A stretch of DNA of 64,000 bases from an uncultured Armatimonadota bacterium (GTDB taxonomy: Bacteria; Armatimonadota; Fimbriimonadia; Fimbriimonadales; Fimbriimonadaceae): contig CAIYMO010000017.1 in NCBI GenBank assembly GCA_903927345.1, forward strand, positions 124,001-188,000, given 5' to 3'. Shown here in pieces: positions 49,112 to 59,116 of this stretch. Positions within the stretch are counted from its first letter, which is position 1, and every line of letters begins with the position of its first letter. Both the position numbers and the translations under genes were made by a program. A model generated the notes under the pieces. That model worked only from the letters and a program-made list of their open reading frames with translations. It had not been told where the DNA came from and did no database searches.

Positions 49112-52027
49112 TTACTCTTTGGTGATTGTCTCGTCGAGGTTAAGGATGACGTTGCCGAGCATCGTATACGCCGCGGTATTTGGGGTTCCCCCCAGCGCTT
49201 TGGCTAGCTCTGGTCGACTGCCATATTTTGTTTTGAAGGTGCTCAGGGCCCGGTTGAGTACGTTGAGCTCCGTAGGGGAGGGCTTGCGTCCCGTTGCCGA
49301 TCGGAAGCCGTAAGCCACACCTTTTGATGCCATTCGAACACCGAGGGCGCTCGCTGGCTCGAGGTAGGCACGGTCGTTAAGAAGCGTTAGCGCCTGTAGC
49401 GGTGTGTTCGTTCGCGACCTTCGAGTCGAGCAAACTTCACGGGGGGTGGCATCAAACGCCATGAAGCTAGGATAGGGAGAGGTCCGCTTGATGAAGACGT
49501 AAAGGCCGCGTCGGTTACGGTCTTCGTTCTGCGCGACCATCCAGTTCTCGTTGGTATAAACCATTCCCCAGATCCCTTCTGGCTGGTAAGGCATGACGCT
49601 CGGTCCACCGATTTTCGCATTGAGAATGCCACTTGCAGCAAGGGCATTGTCCCGAATCATCTCGGCGTCCATTCTGACCCGAGGCCCTCGGGCAAAGAGA
49701 AGGTTTTCAGGATCCTTGTCCAGCAACAGTTTTGAAGTCGCCGAAGATTGGCGGTAGGTCGAACTTGTTACGATCAAGCGATGCATGGCCTTCAAGTCCC
49801 ACTTCTTCGCCATGAATTCAGTGGCCAGCCAGTCCAACAATCGCGGATGCGTTGGGAGTGAGCCTTGAAGTCCGAAGTCTTCGTCGGTGGCAACAATGCC
49901 CCTTCCGAAGTACTGTGCCCACATGCGATTCATTTGGACTCGAGCAGTGAGCGGATTCTTTGCCGAAACGAGCCATTTGGCGTAACTCAATCGATCCATC
50001 TTTGTGCTGGTTCCAGGTTGGGGAAGGATCGCCGGAGTGCCTGCGGTGACCATCTCGCCTGGGCTCATGAATTCACCTCGGTGGTGGATCGGAGCCTTAA
50101 GCTCCTTCACCCCTGGCTTTTCTGCAAGAACCATCGCGGAGGGAATGGAGTTTTCATAGTTCGACAGGGCCTGCTTTGCGAACTGGAGCTTCTGATACTG
50201 ATCTTGCATTTCGGCTGACCCGGCGGCGAATTCACGCAACGCGATGTCAGGCTTCGAGCGAGCTTCCTTTGCAACCAAGTCGAGGAACGGAAAATCTGAC
50301 TTGATCAAGCCCAACCGGAATGGGCCGACGTTGTGCTGATAGTATTGGCTTTCCATTTTTAGCCGGACAAGAACTTTTCCTGGAGCGAGGGGCTTTGAAA
50401 GGGTGGCAATCAAAGTGTGCGGCATCTTGCCTCGGGGATAAACCGCCCAACCCGGCTTTCCTGTCCCGTTGATGGCACTCTCAACACTGTGGCTTTCCTG
50501 AACATAATCAGCTCGAGCAAGTTTGAAACTCTGCTTGATTCCGTCCACCTCTAGCTCGACTGCCGTGAGAACAAAGTTATCGCTGGATGAACGACCACTA
50601 GCTTTTCCGTCCGTTGGAGCCACTTCAATGCGCAGTGCATTTGTTCCGCCTGGTTGATCACCCAAGTCAACGACGTAGTTGTCGGTATTCGGATTTGAAC
50701 CAGATGGTACGACGAAGCCGTCTTGTCGAATTGTCAGCGTTGCTCCTTGAGTGGATCGTGCTGACATTGGAACTGGAGTTGGTACAGATTTTGGGTTTGC
50801 CAGCTCTGTCTTCCAACGTTCAAACTCACTCTTGTTCGCCTCGATCGCAGCTTTGAGCCGAGCCTCGGCGGCTGTCAACTCAGCGTTGAGCTTTGCCTTT
50901 TGAGTTTCGACTTCCGGAGTAACAACTTTTACATTGGGCTCTCGCCATAGTTCCGAAAATGTCTTCTTGTAGTCGCCTTCAACTCTGTAGTCAGTGTTCG
51001 CAAAAACTGCGTACGACTTGAAGAAGTCCCGTTGGCTAAATGGATCGTACTTGTGGTCGTGGCAACGTGCACATCCAAGCGTCGTCCCTAGCCAAACGGT
51101 TCCGGTTGTCGAGACTCTGTCAATCACCGTGTTAAACTGGGATTCTGCAGGGTCGACGCCCCCTTCCTCATTGAACATCGAATTTCGGTGGAATCCTGTG
51201 GCGATGCGTTGCTGAATGCTCGGGTTTGGTAAGAGGTCCCCCGCCAGCTGTTCCACGGTGAACTGATCGAACGGCATGTTTTGGTTGTATGCATTGATCA
51301 CCCAGTCTCGGAATGGGAATGCCTGACGGGTTAGGTCCTTTTCGTACCCATTTGAGTCTGCGTACCGAGCATAGTCAAGCCAGAAACGGGCTTGGCGTTC
51401 GCCGTAGTGAGGGCTCTTGAGCAGTTGATCGACAACTCGCTCGTAAGCGCCAGGGCGCAGATCCTTCAGAAATGCATCAAGCTGCTCCACAGTTGGAGGA
51501 ATGCCGATCAGATCAAGATAAACGCGCCTGAGCAGTGTCTCCTTCGTTGCTGGCTTGGACGGCGTGAGTTTGGCTGAGTTGAGACGTTCGAGGACAAAGG
51601 CGTCGATTGGATTGGCGATCCACTTGGAAGTAAGTTTCGAGATGGGGCGAGAAGGCGCAATGTACGCCCAATGAAGCTTCTTCGGACCTCCAATTGGAGC
51701 TCCGTTCTTGGCCCACTCTTCTATTTTTGCGATTTGCTCTTTGGGAACGGCTTTGAATCCCAGTGGCATAACGGGCATCCCACCCTCGCCCCTCATTCGT
51801 TGGAGGATGACGTTCACCCGCTTTTTAACGATCTCTGGCTTCGTAAGATCCAGCCCAGCGCTGGATGTCTTTCCTGTGTGACAACTGAGGCAGTTTGCCT
51901 TCATGATCGGAGCAACATCTCCAGTGTAAGTGGGCAAAGCCTTCTTGTTAACGGTTTGGGCGCCTACGGGCAGGCAAAGTCCTGCGCTGAGAACAACACA
52001 ACCAATTCCCCAGACAACAACGCGCAT
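49112..52027 (-). CDS. PSCyt1-DUF1549-DUF1553 protein
   Basis: 971 residues. A signal peptide ([23 protein letters not shown]) is followed by a cytochrome c-like PSCyt1 domain with [15 protein letters not shown], whose CxxCH would bind heme. Then DUF1549 ([17 protein letters not shown]...[41 protein letters not shown]) and DUF1553 ([33 protein letters not shown]). It is co-transcribed with the DUF1501 gene. A TAAAGT hexamer lies six bases before the ATG. The role is presumed to be periplasmic degradation of a plant or algal polymer. Confidence 0.92.
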   Translation of the reverse strand: MRVVVWGIGCVVLSAGLCLPVGAQTVNKKALPTYTGDVAPIMKANCLSCHTGKTSSAGLDLTKPEIVKKRVNVILQRMRGEGGMPVMPLGFKAVPKEQIAKIEEWAKNGAPIGGPKKLHWAYIAPSRPISKLTSKWIANPIDAFVLERLNSAKLTPSKPATKETLLRRVYLDLIGIPPTVEQLDAFLKDLRPGAYERVVDQLLKSPHYGERQARFWLDYARYADSNGYEKDLTRQAFPFRDWVINAYNQNMPFDQFTVEQLAGDLLPNPSIQQRIATGFHRNSMFNEEGGVDPAESQFNTVIDRVSTTGTVWLGTTLGCARCHDHKYDPFSQRDFFKSYAVFANTDYRVEGDYKKTFSELWREPNVKVVTPEVETQKAKLNAELTAAEARLKAAIEANKSEFERWKTELANPKSVPTPVPMSARSTQGATLTIRQDGFVVPSGSNPNTDNYVVDLGDQPGGTNALRIEVAPTDGKASGRSSSDNFVLTAVELEVDGIKQSFKLARADYVQESHSVESAINGTGKPGWAVYPRGKMPHTLIATLSKPLAPGKVLVRLKMESQYYQHNVGPFRLGLIKSDFPFLDLVAKEARSKPDIALREFAAGSAEMQDQYQKLQFAKQALSNYENSIPSAMVLAEKPGVKELKAPIHHRGEFMSPGEMVTAGTPAILPQPGTSTKMDRLSYAKWLVSAKNPLTARVQMNRMWAQYFGRGIVATDEDFGLQGSLPTHPRLLDWLATEFMAKKWDLKAMHRLIVTSSTYRQSSATSKLLLDKDPENLLFARGPRVRMDAEMIRDNALAASGILNAKIGGPSVMPYQPEGIWGMVYTNENWMVAQNEDRNRRGLYVFIKRTSPYPSFMAFDATPREVCSTRRSRTNTPLQALTLLNDRAYLEPASALGVRMASKGVAYGFRSATGRKPSPTELNVLNRALSTFKTKYGSRPELAKALGGTPNTAAYTMLGNVILNLDETITKE

Positions 52028-52031
52028 CCTT

Positions 52032-53546
52032 CTACTTTAGCGCGAATACTCGCCAACCGTCAGTCCGATCCCATGCACCTTTTGGTGATTTTCTATCACT
52101 TTTCGACTGGTTCGTGCTGACTGCACCCCCTGCAATGAGTGAGAGCTGGGGAGGGGCAACCGGGGCTACCCACGCAGGAAACTCTCTGGCCAAGAATCCG
52201 GTATCGATAGTTCCCGCGATAAAGCCAGGGTGATTGAGAACATCGATCAAATATCCGACGTTTGTTTTGACCCCAAGCACATGAAAGTCGAGAAGCGCGG
52301 CAACAAGTCGTCTCCTAGCCGCTTCTCGAGTTGGACCGTGCGCAATGACTTTTGCGATCATGGAGTCGTAAAATCGAGAGACCTCTCGACCGGCGGCGAA
52401 CCCGGTGTCGAACCGAATTCCCGGATGGCGAGGCTCTGCCCATCCCACAATCTTTCCGATTGAGGGAAGGAAACCAGCCGCGGGATCTTCTGCGACAATC
52501 CGCACTTCGATGGAGTGGCCGTTGATCGCGGATCTGTCTCCACCCAGTAATCGGGGATCAATATCTAGTTTTTCGCCTTCCGCGACACGAATCTGCAACT
52601 CAACGAGATCAAGGCCGGTGATCACCTCAGTAACGGGATGCTCGACTTGGAGCCGAGCATTGACTTCGAGGAAGTAAAACTCACCTGACTCTCTGTCGAC
52701 CATGAATTCGGCAGTTCCTGCTCCGACATAGCCAGCAGCTAGCGACAGACGTCGAACAGAGGCCTGCATTCCCTCCCAATCGAACCCGCTTGGCGCATCC
52801 AGCGGCAAGGCTGATGGCGCCTCTTCGATCAACTTCTGATGCCGACGTTGGATTGAACATTCACGCTCAAACAAGCACGCAACTTGACCATGAGAGTCTG
52901 CGATGAACTGGACTTCGATGTGGCGCGGGTCGACGACCAACTTCTCAACCATCATTGCGTCGTCGCCGAAGCCTTTTGCCGCCTCATCCTTTGCAAGCGC
53001 TAGTGCGTCACTGAACTCCTGCGGAGAGCGGACGATGCGCATTCCTCGGCCACCACCTCCTGCCGACGCCTTGAGCATAACGGGATAGCCAATACGCTCC
53101 GCAGCGGAGCGGAGAGCCTCATCCGTGGCACCAGGTTCAAAAAATCCTGATGTGATCGGCACTCCACTTTCAACGGCCAAGGTCTTGGCTTCGATCTTTC
53201 CTCCGAGGCGCCGCATCGCCGATGCAGGAGGACCAAGGAAGAGAATCCCAGACTTCTGGCAAGCTTCACTGAACTCGTCGCGCTCTGACAAGAATCCATA
53301 ACCAGGGTGCACCGCATTGGCACCAGACTGGGCGCAGGCCTCTAAGATTGCGTCAATCCTTAAGTAGCTCTCTGCAGGGGCAGATCCACCGATATGGATG
53401 GCTTCATCGGCCAGTCCCACATGGACGGCTTCGCGGTCTGCATCCGAGTACACGGCCACTGTAGGAATGCCGAGGGCTTTCGAGGTCCGAAAGACGCGGA
53501 CCGCAATCTCTCCACGGTTGGCTACAAGCAGCTTTGTAATCTTCAT
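52032..53546 (-). CDS. Biotin carboxylase subunit (AccC/PccA-type)
   Basis: 504 residues with the three ATP-grasp-type segments: N-terminal LLVANRGEIAVRVFRTSKALGIPTVAVYSDAD, nucleotide loop LKASAGGGGRGMR near residue 160, and active-site EVNARLQVEHPVTE near 290. No C-terminal biotinyl (AMKM) domain is present; the end is a short Lys/Arg-rich tail, so biotin carrier and carboxyltransferase must be elsewhere. Could serve acetyl-, propionyl- or methylcrotonyl-CoA carboxylase. It has an AGGAG Shine-Dalgarno sequence. A DinB-like gene is divergent. Confidence 0.9.
   Translation of the reverse strand: MKITKLLVANRGEIAVRVFRTSKALGIPTVAVYSDADREAVHVGLADEAIHIGGSAPAESYLRIDAILEACAQSGANAVHPGYGFLSERDEFSEACQKSGILFLGPPASAMRRLGGKIEAKTLAVESGVPITSGFFEPGATDEALRSAAERIGYPVMLKASAGGGGRGMRIVRSPQEFSDALALAKDEAAKGFGDDAMMVEKLVVDPRHIEVQFIADSHGQVACLFERECSIQRRHQKLIEEAPSALPLDAPSGFDWEGMQASVRRLSLAAGYVGAGTAEFMVDRESGEFYFLEVNARLQVEHPVTEVITGLDLVELQIRVAEGEKLDIDPRLLGGDRSAINGHSIEVRIVAEDPAAGFLPSIGKIVGWAEPRHPGIRFDTGFAAGREVSRFYDSMIAKVIAHGPTREAARRRLVAALLDFHVLGVKTNVGYLIDVLNHPGFIAGTIDTGFLAREFPAWVAPVAPPQLSLIAGGAVSTNQSKSDRKSPKGAWDRTDGWRVFALK
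52034..52039 (-). promoter_or_regulatory. -10-like hexamer before the PSCyt1 gene
   Basis: TAAAGT on the minus strand, six bases before ATG 52027. The bases between (AGAAGG) may also act as a Shine-Dalgarno sequence. The hexamer overlaps the end of the upstream carboxylase gene. Confidence 0.4.
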
Positions 53547-53581
53547 TGATTGACTCCTACGAATGTGATACCCTTCCGATC

Positions 53582-54076
53582 ATGTCTGCATCGATAAAAC
53601 AGTGCACTTTGGAACTTCTTGACTCGATGGGCGGCTTTTTTGCCAAAGATTTAAGCCTTTTGAGTGAAGCACAGGTCATGAACTCGCCGGGCGGTGCGGC
53701 GCGACGTCCAATCGACTATGTCCATGAGGTGACGGTCGTGAACAGAGGAATCGCCTGTCAGCTTCGGGGCGAAGATCCTTCAGCGCTCTTTGGCGAGCAG
53801 TCACACGATGAGAACAAATTCATCGTTGCCCCTTCATCGTTGACTGCCGTCGAAGCACTTGACAACTTCAAAGCCTCGGTCGCCGAAGTGCGTGGGGTGG
53901 TGGAGTCGATGTCCGAGGAAGATATGCTGTCCCTCAGAATGTCATTCTTTGGGGAGCGCCCGGCGTACTGGGTCGCTCAATTTGTGGCGATTCATACCAA
54001 CTATCACAACGGTCAGCTAAACCTCGTCCAAGGCCTTGGTGGAGATGGAAAAAACAACTGGTCTCGGTCTGAGTGA
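53582..54076 (+). CDS. DinB/DUF664-like four-helix protein
   Basis: 164 residues from ATG 53582. The four-helix DinB superfamily pattern is present: a first helix with TLELLDSMGGFFAKD, a metal-ligand His in VHEVTVVNRG, and a final AIHTNYHNGQLNLV carrying two more His. These proteins bind a divalent metal and may act as thiol S-transferases or have no known activity. It is divergent from the biotin carboxylase gene with about 35 bases between starts. Confidence 0.8.
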   Translation: MSASIKQCTLELLDSMGGFFAKDLSLLSEAQVMNSPGGAARRPIDYVHEVTVVNRGIACQLRGEDPSALFGEQSHDENKFIVAPSSLTAVEALDNFKASVAEVRGVVESMSEEDMLSLRMSFFGERPAYWVAQFVAIHTNYHNGQLNLVQGLGGDGKNNWSRSE

Positions 54077-54288
54077 GACGGGCTAGTTGGCTCCGATTGT
54101 GGGAACTGGCGCTCATCTTCTTAGCCTCAGTCGCTACTATGCGGCTAATTGAAGCTATCGTCCATACCCTTGGTGGATAGAACTGCTTGAGGAGTGCACG
54201 CCAACGATTATTGCCACGCTCAGTGCGGACATCATGCTGACCTATTTCGGATCGAAATGGACTGTTGAGCGGATCAACAGAGGGAGCT

Positions 54289-54362
54289 TGGCTGCCCATC
54301 GTGGATTCGAACCACGATTAACGGTACCAGAAACCGTCGTCCTGCCATTAGACGAATGGGCA
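54289..54362 (-). tRNA. tRNA-Gln (anticodon CTG)
   Basis: 74 bases with encoded CCA. Acceptor TGCCCAT pairs with ATGGGCA; anticodon stem ACGGT/ACCGT encloses TTCTGGT (anticodon CTG); T stem CGTGG/CCACG encloses TTCGAAT. The first base U and anticodon fit glutamine. The 212 bases between the DinB-like gene and this tRNA hold nothing I can support. Confidence 0.95.
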
Positions 54363-54409
54363 ACGCCAGACAGACATTATACCGTCATGAGATTGACTCC
54401 AAAATGAAA

Positions 54410-54440
54410 CAAGCAGGCTAGCTTCTGGCTAGCCTGCTTG
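54410..54440 (-). terminator. Rho-independent terminator after clpX
   Basis: Perfect 13-bp stem CAAGCAGGCTAGC/GCTAGCCTGCTTG with loop of five, followed on the minus strand by TTTCATTTT. Confidence 0.85.
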
Positions 54441-54460
54441 AAATCGGGTTCAGCTTTGAC

Positions 54461-55780
54461 TTAGCTCGCTTTGAGCAAATCCGCTTCGCTGAGCAGGATC
54501 GGGTGCGCCCCGTTATCGATGATCCCGGCCGGGAGGATAACTCGTTTCACATCGTCATTCGACGGAACCTCGTACATCACGTCCATCATCACACCTTCAA
54601 TGATCGCTCTCAGTGCACGAGCACCGGTCTTGCGCTTGATTGCTTCCCGAGCGACTTCACGCAGAGCGGCTGGTTCGACGACGAGATCTACACCGTCCAA
54701 CTCGAAGAAGCGTGTGTACTGCTTCAAAATCGCATTGCGTGGTTCGCTAAGAATTTTGACCAGAGCGTCTTCATCCAAGATATCCAAAGTTGCAATGACA
54801 GGAAGTCGACCAATGAATTCTGGGATCAAACCGAACTTGAGCAAGTCCTCTGGAAGCAGGCCTTGCAGAACATCCGTGACTTCTTCCTTCTTCCCAGTTG
54901 GGTTGGAACGGAAGCCCATCGTGTTTTCCTTCATCCGGCGTCGAATGAGATCCTCGATGCCTTCGAAAGCGCCCGCACAGATGAACAAGATGTTCGATGT
55001 GTCGATCTGCATGTACTCTTGCTGAGGATGCTTGCGACCTCCGCCTGGAGGAACGTTGGCGGTAGTGCCCTCCAAAATCTTGAGAAGAGCCTGTTGGACG
55101 CCTTCACCAGAAACGTCGCGAGTGATCGACGGGTTATCGCTCTTTCGACCGATCTTATCGATTTCGTCAACGTAAATGATCCCTCGCTCACAAAGCTCTT
55201 TGGCGTTGTTCGGATCCATCGCGTCGGCGGCTTGCCAAAGCTTAAGCAAAATGTTCTCGACGTCCTCACCGACGTAGCCGGCTTCGGTCAACGCGGTGGC
55301 ATCTGCGATTGCGAACGGAACATTCAGCATCTTCGCCAGAGTCTGGGCTAGAAGGGTTTTGCCCGATCCCGTTGGTCCGACCATCAGGATATTGCTCTTC
55401 TGCAGCTCGACATCATTGCTGCCCTTACCCTTTTCGTTGACTCGCTTAAAGTGGTTATAAACAGCAACGGATAGTGCTCGTTTCGCGTGGCTTTGTCCCA
55501 CAACATAAGAGTCGAGGTAGGTCACGATTTCGCGAGGCTTAGGCACGCCTGAAGTTGCCCGAACCGGTGCGAGGGGCTGTGCGACTGGCGCAACTGCCGC
55601 AGCCGCGGCTGCTTTGGCACCTGAAGTACGTGGTTCCGTATCCGTGTGAAGGATGTCATTGCACAGGTCGATACAATCGATACAGACTGCGCCATGCAGT
55701 CCGACGATCAGTTTTCTTACTTGCTCCTTCTGCTTTCCGCAGAGGCAACATTGATCTCTTCGTTCGGGGATTTTCGCCAT
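54461..55780 (-). CDS. clpX: ATP-dependent Clp protease ATP-binding subunit ClpX
   Basis: 439 residues, family length. The N-terminal zinc finger is [15 protein letters not shown]...CIDCIDLC. Walker [14 protein letters not shown] near residue 137, Walker [11 protein letters not shown], sensor and pore loops ([20 protein letters not shown]) are present. It unfolds substrates for ClpP. The gene is 26 bases downstream of clpP on the same strand, and its terminator lies 20 bases past the stop. A Pro/Ala-rich insertion near 60-75 is unusual but sits in the linker after the zinc finger. Confidence 0.97.
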   Translation of the reverse strand: MAKIPERRDQCCLCGKQKEQVRKLIVGLHGAVCIDCIDLCNDILHTDTEPRTSGAKAAAAAAVAPVAQPLAPVRATSGVPKPREIVTYLDSYVVGQSHAKRALSVAVYNHFKRVNEKGKGSNDVELQKSNILMVGPTGSGKTLLAQTLAKMLNVPFAIADATALTEAGYVGEDVENILLKLWQAADAMDPNNAKELCERGIIYVDEIDKIGRKSDNPSITRDVSGEGVQQALLKILEGTTANVPPGGGRKHPQQEYMQIDTSNILFICAGAFEGIEDLIRRRMKENTMGFRSNPTGKKEEVTDVLQGLLPEDLLKFGLIPEFIGRLPVIATLDILDEDALVKILSEPRNAILKQYTRFFELDGVDLVVEPAALREVAREAIKRKTGARALRAIIEGVMMDVMYEVPSNDDVKRVILPAGIIDNGAHPILLSEADLLKAS

Positions 55781-55806
55781 TCAGGTGCCTACTTAACTAT
55801 ATCGGT

Positions 55807-56388
55807 TTAAGGAGCTCTTTCCAAGACCTTGTCGATCAGACCGTATTCAACGGCAGCTGGACTCGACATAAAGTAGTCTCGGTCACAATCCTTCCGCACC
55901 TCTTCGTCAGATTTACCAGTATGGTGACTAAGAATTCCCATAAGGGAGTCCATCATCCGGTTGATTTCCGCTGCTTGGACATTAATGTCTGCCGCAGTTC
56001 CTCGGAAACCAGCCGAAACCTGGTGGATCATGATGCGTGAATGCTTTAGTGCATAACGCTTGCCAGCCGCGCCACCTGCGAGCAAAACTGCGCCCATTGA
56101 AGCTGCAGAACCGACACAAATCGTTGCAACATCGCATTTGATGTGTTGCATACAGTCGTAAATCGCAAGACCTGCGGTGACGGATCCTCCTGGAGAGTTG
56201 ATGTAGAAATCAATATCCTTGTCTGGATCTTCCTTCTCAAGGAACAGTAGCTGGGCGACCAACAGATTGGCGATGTAGTCGTCAACCTCGGTTCCCAAGA
56301 AGATGATTCGGTCTTTAAGAAGCCTCGACCAGATGTCGTAGCTTCGCTCGCCGCGTGCAGTTTGTTCGATGACGTAAGGAATTCCCAT
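55807..56388 (-). CDS. clpP: ATP-dependent Clp protease proteolytic subunit ClpP
   Basis: 193 residues. The catalytic triad is in [12 protein letters not shown] (Ser about 98), [10 protein letters not shown] (His about 123) and the Asp in CDRDYFMS (about 172). The oligomer contact segments [18 protein letters not shown] are intact. The protein assembles into a 14-mer and degrades unfolded proteins fed by ClpX, which is encoded directly downstream. Divergent ychF starts 158 bases away. Confidence 0.97.
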   Translation of the reverse strand: MGIPYVIEQTARGERSYDIWSRLLKDRIIFLGTEVDDYIANLLVAQLLFLEKEDPDKDIDFYINSPGGSVTAGLAIYDCMQHIKCDVATICVGSAASMGAVLLAGGAAGKRYALKHSRIMIHQVSAGFRGTAADINVQAAEINRMMDSLMGILSHHTGKSDEEVRKDCDRDYFMSSPAAVEYGLIDKVLERAP

Positions 56389-56546
56389 CGTAATTACCTG
56401 TACTCCATTGTGGCGGGTTTCTGCTCAATGGGTAGGGTGATCATGCCGAATCTCAAGCAAAACGCAAGGTTTCCGCAATCTTTGAGTCCGAACGGTAAAC
56501 TTATGCCTTCGCTAGGCCACAGATGTGGTCTTGCCACGTGTCCAAT

Positions 56547-57638
56547 ATGCTCAGAGCCGGAAATGTAGGGTTGCCAAACGTCGGAAAATCGACGCTCTTT
56601 AACGCTGTTGTTGCAAACAGTAAGGCGCAAGCCGCGAACTTCCCGTTCTGTACAATTGAACCGAACGTCGGTTTGGTCTCGGTGCCCGATGAGCGACTCG
56701 AAGTTCTTGCCAAGATTGCAGGATCAGAAAACATTCTTCCTGCGCGGCTAGAGATCGTCGACATCGCAGGTCTCGTCAAAGGAGCCTCGCAAGGTGAGGG
56801 CCTTGGCAACCAATTCCTCGCCAACATCCGCGAAGTAGACGCAATTATTCACGTCGTTCGTTGCTTCGATAACGACGACATTATTCACGTTGCCGGCTCC
56901 ATTGACCCAGTTCGAGATATCGAGATTATCAATATGGAGCTCATCCTGGCGGATATGGCTCAAGCTGAGCGTCGTCTCGACCGTGCGCGCAAAGACGTTC
57001 GAACCAAGAAAGAAGCGCAGATTGAAGTCGATGCCCTCGAGAAGATCGTTCCTGTTCTTCAAGATGGTCAACCGGCACGAAGCGTCGCGCTTACCGAAGA
57101 TGAGGCCGCTTCAATCAAGCCTCTCGGGCTCCTCTCGCGCAAACCAATCATCTTCGCTGCAAACGTGAACGAAGATGACCTCGCCACGGGCAACTCTTAC
57201 GTTCAATCCGTGCGGGAGATTGCTAAAAAGGAAGGCGCTGAGGTCATCGTCATCTCCGCGCAAGTCGAGTCCGAGCTCATCGAACTCCCAGAAGACGATC
57301 GACAAGAATTTTTGGAAAGCCTTGGGGTCAAGGAGGGCGGTCTCCAAAGTCTGATCCGAACCACCTATGATCTTCTTGGTCTACAGACCTACTTCACTTG
57401 CGGGCCAAAGGAAACGCGAGCTTGGACGATTACCAAGGGGATGACCGCCCCTCAAGCCGCAGGGGTGATTCACTCCGATTTCGAGCGAGGATTCATTCGG
57501 GCGGAAACGATTGCGTTCAACGACATGGTTGAGTGCGGTTCAAAGTCAGCTGCTCGCGACAAAGGTGTGCTCCGAGCGGAAGGGAAGGCATATGTCGTTC
57601 AAGAAGGCGACATTATGGAATTCCTGTTTAACGTTTGA
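56547..57638 (+). CDS. ychF: Ribosome-associated ATPase YchF (Obg family)
   Basis: 363 residues from ATG 56547, the usual [21 protein letters not shown] opening; an earlier ATG at 56523 adds an atypical leader. G1 is [10 protein letters not shown]3 is [20 protein letters not shown]; the YchF-specific NVNEDD replaces NKxD, giving ATP preference. The C-terminal TGS-like domain has [21 protein letters not shown]. It binds ribosomes and affects stress responses. A bidirectional terminator follows. Confidence 0.95.
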   Translation: MLRAGNVGLPNVGKSTLFNAVVANSKAQAANFPFCTIEPNVGLVSVPDERLEVLAKIAGSENILPARLEIVDIAGLVKGASQGEGLGNQFLANIREVDAIIHVVRCFDNDDIIHVAGSIDPVRDIEIINMELILADMAQAERRLDRARKDVRTKKEAQIEVDALEKIVPVLQDGQPARSVALTEDEAASIKPLGLLSRKPIIFAANVNEDDLATGNSYVQSVREIAKKEGAEVIVISAQVESELIELPEDDRQEFLESLGVKEGGLQSLIRTTYDLLGLQTYFTCGPKETRAWTITKGMTAPQAAGVIHSDFERGFIRAETIAFNDMVECGSKSAARDKGVLRAEGKAYVVQEGDIMEFLFNV

Positions 57639-57656
57639 CGCGTTAAAGCGAGCATG

Positions 57657-57694
57657 AAAAAGGAGCTGGAGAAGTTAATCTCCAGCTCCTTTTT
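57657..57694. terminator. Bidirectional intrinsic terminator
   Basis: Long perfect stem with five flanking A and T on each side: AAAAAGGAGCTGGAGA and TCTCCAGCTCCTTTTT around AGTTAA. It serves ychF on the plus strand and the LTxxQ-type gene on the minus strand. Confidence 0.92.
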
Positions 57695-57706
57695 GTTCGA
57701 CCTAGT

Positions 57707-58459
57707 TTAGGCTGGGTCTGCGACGAATGGCTTGGTGCCACCCATGGCTTTCAGCTTTGTAGCTTGGTCAGCCTTGAGAATCTTGCCGAGCTCGGCCTTC
57801 ATGATGTCCGTGTTCTTGGTCATCTTTTCTTGAAGCTCTTCTCGGGTCAATTCCTGGTCTCGCATCTTCTGGAAGAGAGCCTGGTTGGCTTCTTGCTGCT
57901 TCGTCTGAAGCTCCTTGATCGCAGCGATTTGCCTCTCATCAAGACCGAGTGCCTTCTGGGTATCGGCTTGCATGATCGCCATGGTGCCCTGAAGTTGGTA
58001 TCCGATCTCGGAGAGACGAGTGACCTGTGCTGGGGTCAGAATGCCTGCGATTGCAGCCTTCTGCTCGTCTGCGCGCTTCTTGGCTGCTTCTGCCATGGCT
58101 GCCCGTTGCTCTTCGGTCATCTGACCGCCGCCTTGTCCACCACCCTGACCGCGTTGTCCGCCGCCCTGGCCGCCACCTTGGCCACGTTGGCCGCCGCCTG
58201 CGCCGCCAGGACCACCCTGACCGCGCTGAGGCTGGAGGGCCTCAACCTTGGTGATCTGCTCCTCAGAGAGGTCGAGATCCTTTCGGACGTCGCCGCGCAT
58301 CAACAGGGTCATTGGGGTCATCTGTCCGCCGCGTCCTTGGCCAAAGCCACCGCGACCTTGACCACGTCCGCCGCCTTGTCCCTGGCCTCCGCCCTGAGCA
58401 AGTGCAAGCGAGGTGACCGCGAGAAGTGAAATAACGATTAGATTCCGAGCAATTTTCAT
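57707..58459 (-). CDS. Spy/CpxP-like LTxxQ periplasmic protein with Gly/Gln-rich repeats
   Basis: 250 residues from ATG 58459, preceded by a GGAG at about 10 bases. Signal peptide MKIARNLIVISLLAVTSLALAQ. Two low-complexity Gly/Gln/Arg blocks (GQGGGRGQGRGG-like, then repeats of GGQRGQGGGQ) flank helical segments. Spy/CpxP-like LTxxQ motifs appear as LDLSEEQITKVEAL and ILTPAQVTRLSEIG, and later DERQIAAIKEL. Likely a periplasmic chaperone or metal/RNA-binding-like protein; the Gly/Gln repeats are not typical of Spy. Confidence 0.75.
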   Translation of the reverse strand: MKIARNLIVISLLAVTSLALAQGGGQGQGGGRGQGRGGFGQGRGGQMTPMTLLMRGDVRKDLDLSEEQITKVEALQPQRGQGGPGGAGGGQRGQGGGQGGGQRGQGGGQGGGQMTEEQRAAMAEAAKKRADEQKAAIAGILTPAQVTRLSEIGYQLQGTMAIMQADTQKALGLDERQIAAIKELQTKQQEANQALFQKMRDQELTREELQEKMTKNTDIMKAELGKILKADQATKLKAMGGTKPFVADPA

Positions 58460-58556
58460 ATCAAAAAACTCCGCTAACCCGCCCAAACGCCGAGTTCCGA
58501 AATGTGTTCAGTTGATTTTTCAGAGGTGTTTGGAAATTGTTTGGAAGACTTACGGG

Positions 58557-59066
58557 TTACCAGCGGAAATGACCACAGAGCTTCCAAGATTTGAGGCAAT
58601 CTTCTTCTCGCGGAGTGCTGAGATTGTGGATGACCATCAGATTTCCTGAAGGTCCTCGTTTGTCGGTGACCAATCCCACATGGTTCAGTCCGCTATCAAG
58701 CTTCCACCAGACAACATCGCCAGCCTGCCAATCTTGGTCAAGCGGGCAACTCGCACCCTTGCGGCGCAGAAAGGTTGCCATGTTAGGCACTCTTCTGTGA
58801 TCGATGTTTGAATCCAACTTGCCGCTCGGATATGCCGACGGGTCCTTTCTCTTATCATCGTGAATCAGTTTTTGCAAATCGCGCCCAACCGAGCGGTAAG
58901 CGCGAATGATCACGTCCGTGCAAACCCCCCGATCCTTGGCAACATCGCCTCCTGGATACTTCAAGGTGACGTACCTAGAGTCATAGCGGGTGCCCCACGT
59001 TAGTTGATCCCTGGCGGAGGCCACCAACTTGGCAGCGTGGGATGTGAAGAGCAAAGTGGCAATCAT
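58557..59066 (-). CDS. DUF1287 domain protein (NlpC/P60-like fold)
   Basis: 169 residues from ATG 59066; the upstream extension is unlikely because it lacks hydrophobic character and crosses the crcB promoter. The DUF1287 pattern is clear: TLKYPGGDVAKDRGVCTDVIIRAYRSVG with a catalytic-type Cys, then NIDHRRVPNMATFLRRKG, then WQAGDVVWWKLDSGLNHVGLVTD with His, and VIHNL. These look like papain/NlpC-like peptidases acting on cell wall or other peptides. The N-terminus (MIATLLFTSHAAKLV) could be a weak signal. Confidence 0.82.
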   Translation of the reverse strand: MIATLLFTSHAAKLVASARDQLTWGTRYDSRYVTLKYPGGDVAKDRGVCTDVIIRAYRSVGRDLQKLIHDDKRKDPSAYPSGKLDSNIDHRRVPNMATFLRRKGASCPLDQDWQAGDVVWWKLDSGLNHVGLVTDKRGPSGNLMVIHNLSTPREEDCLKSWKLCGHFRW

Positions 59067-59103
59067 GTAGCGAGTTAACGAACATGAATCCGGCCTAGTT
59101 CCG

Positions 59104-59109
59104 TAAACT
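59104..59109 (+). promoter_or_regulatory. -10-like hexamer for crcB (leaderless)
   Basis: TAAACT with a seven-base spacer to GTG 59117 and no Shine-Dalgarno sequence. This leaves no room for a fluoride riboswitch between promoter and gene. Confidence 0.5.
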
Positions 59110-59116
59110 AGCGGTT

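Noticed and set aside
59067-59116. Fluoride riboswitch before crcB
   Set aside because: The spacer is only 50 bases and a -10-like element lies 7 bases from the start, so there is no space for an aptamer.
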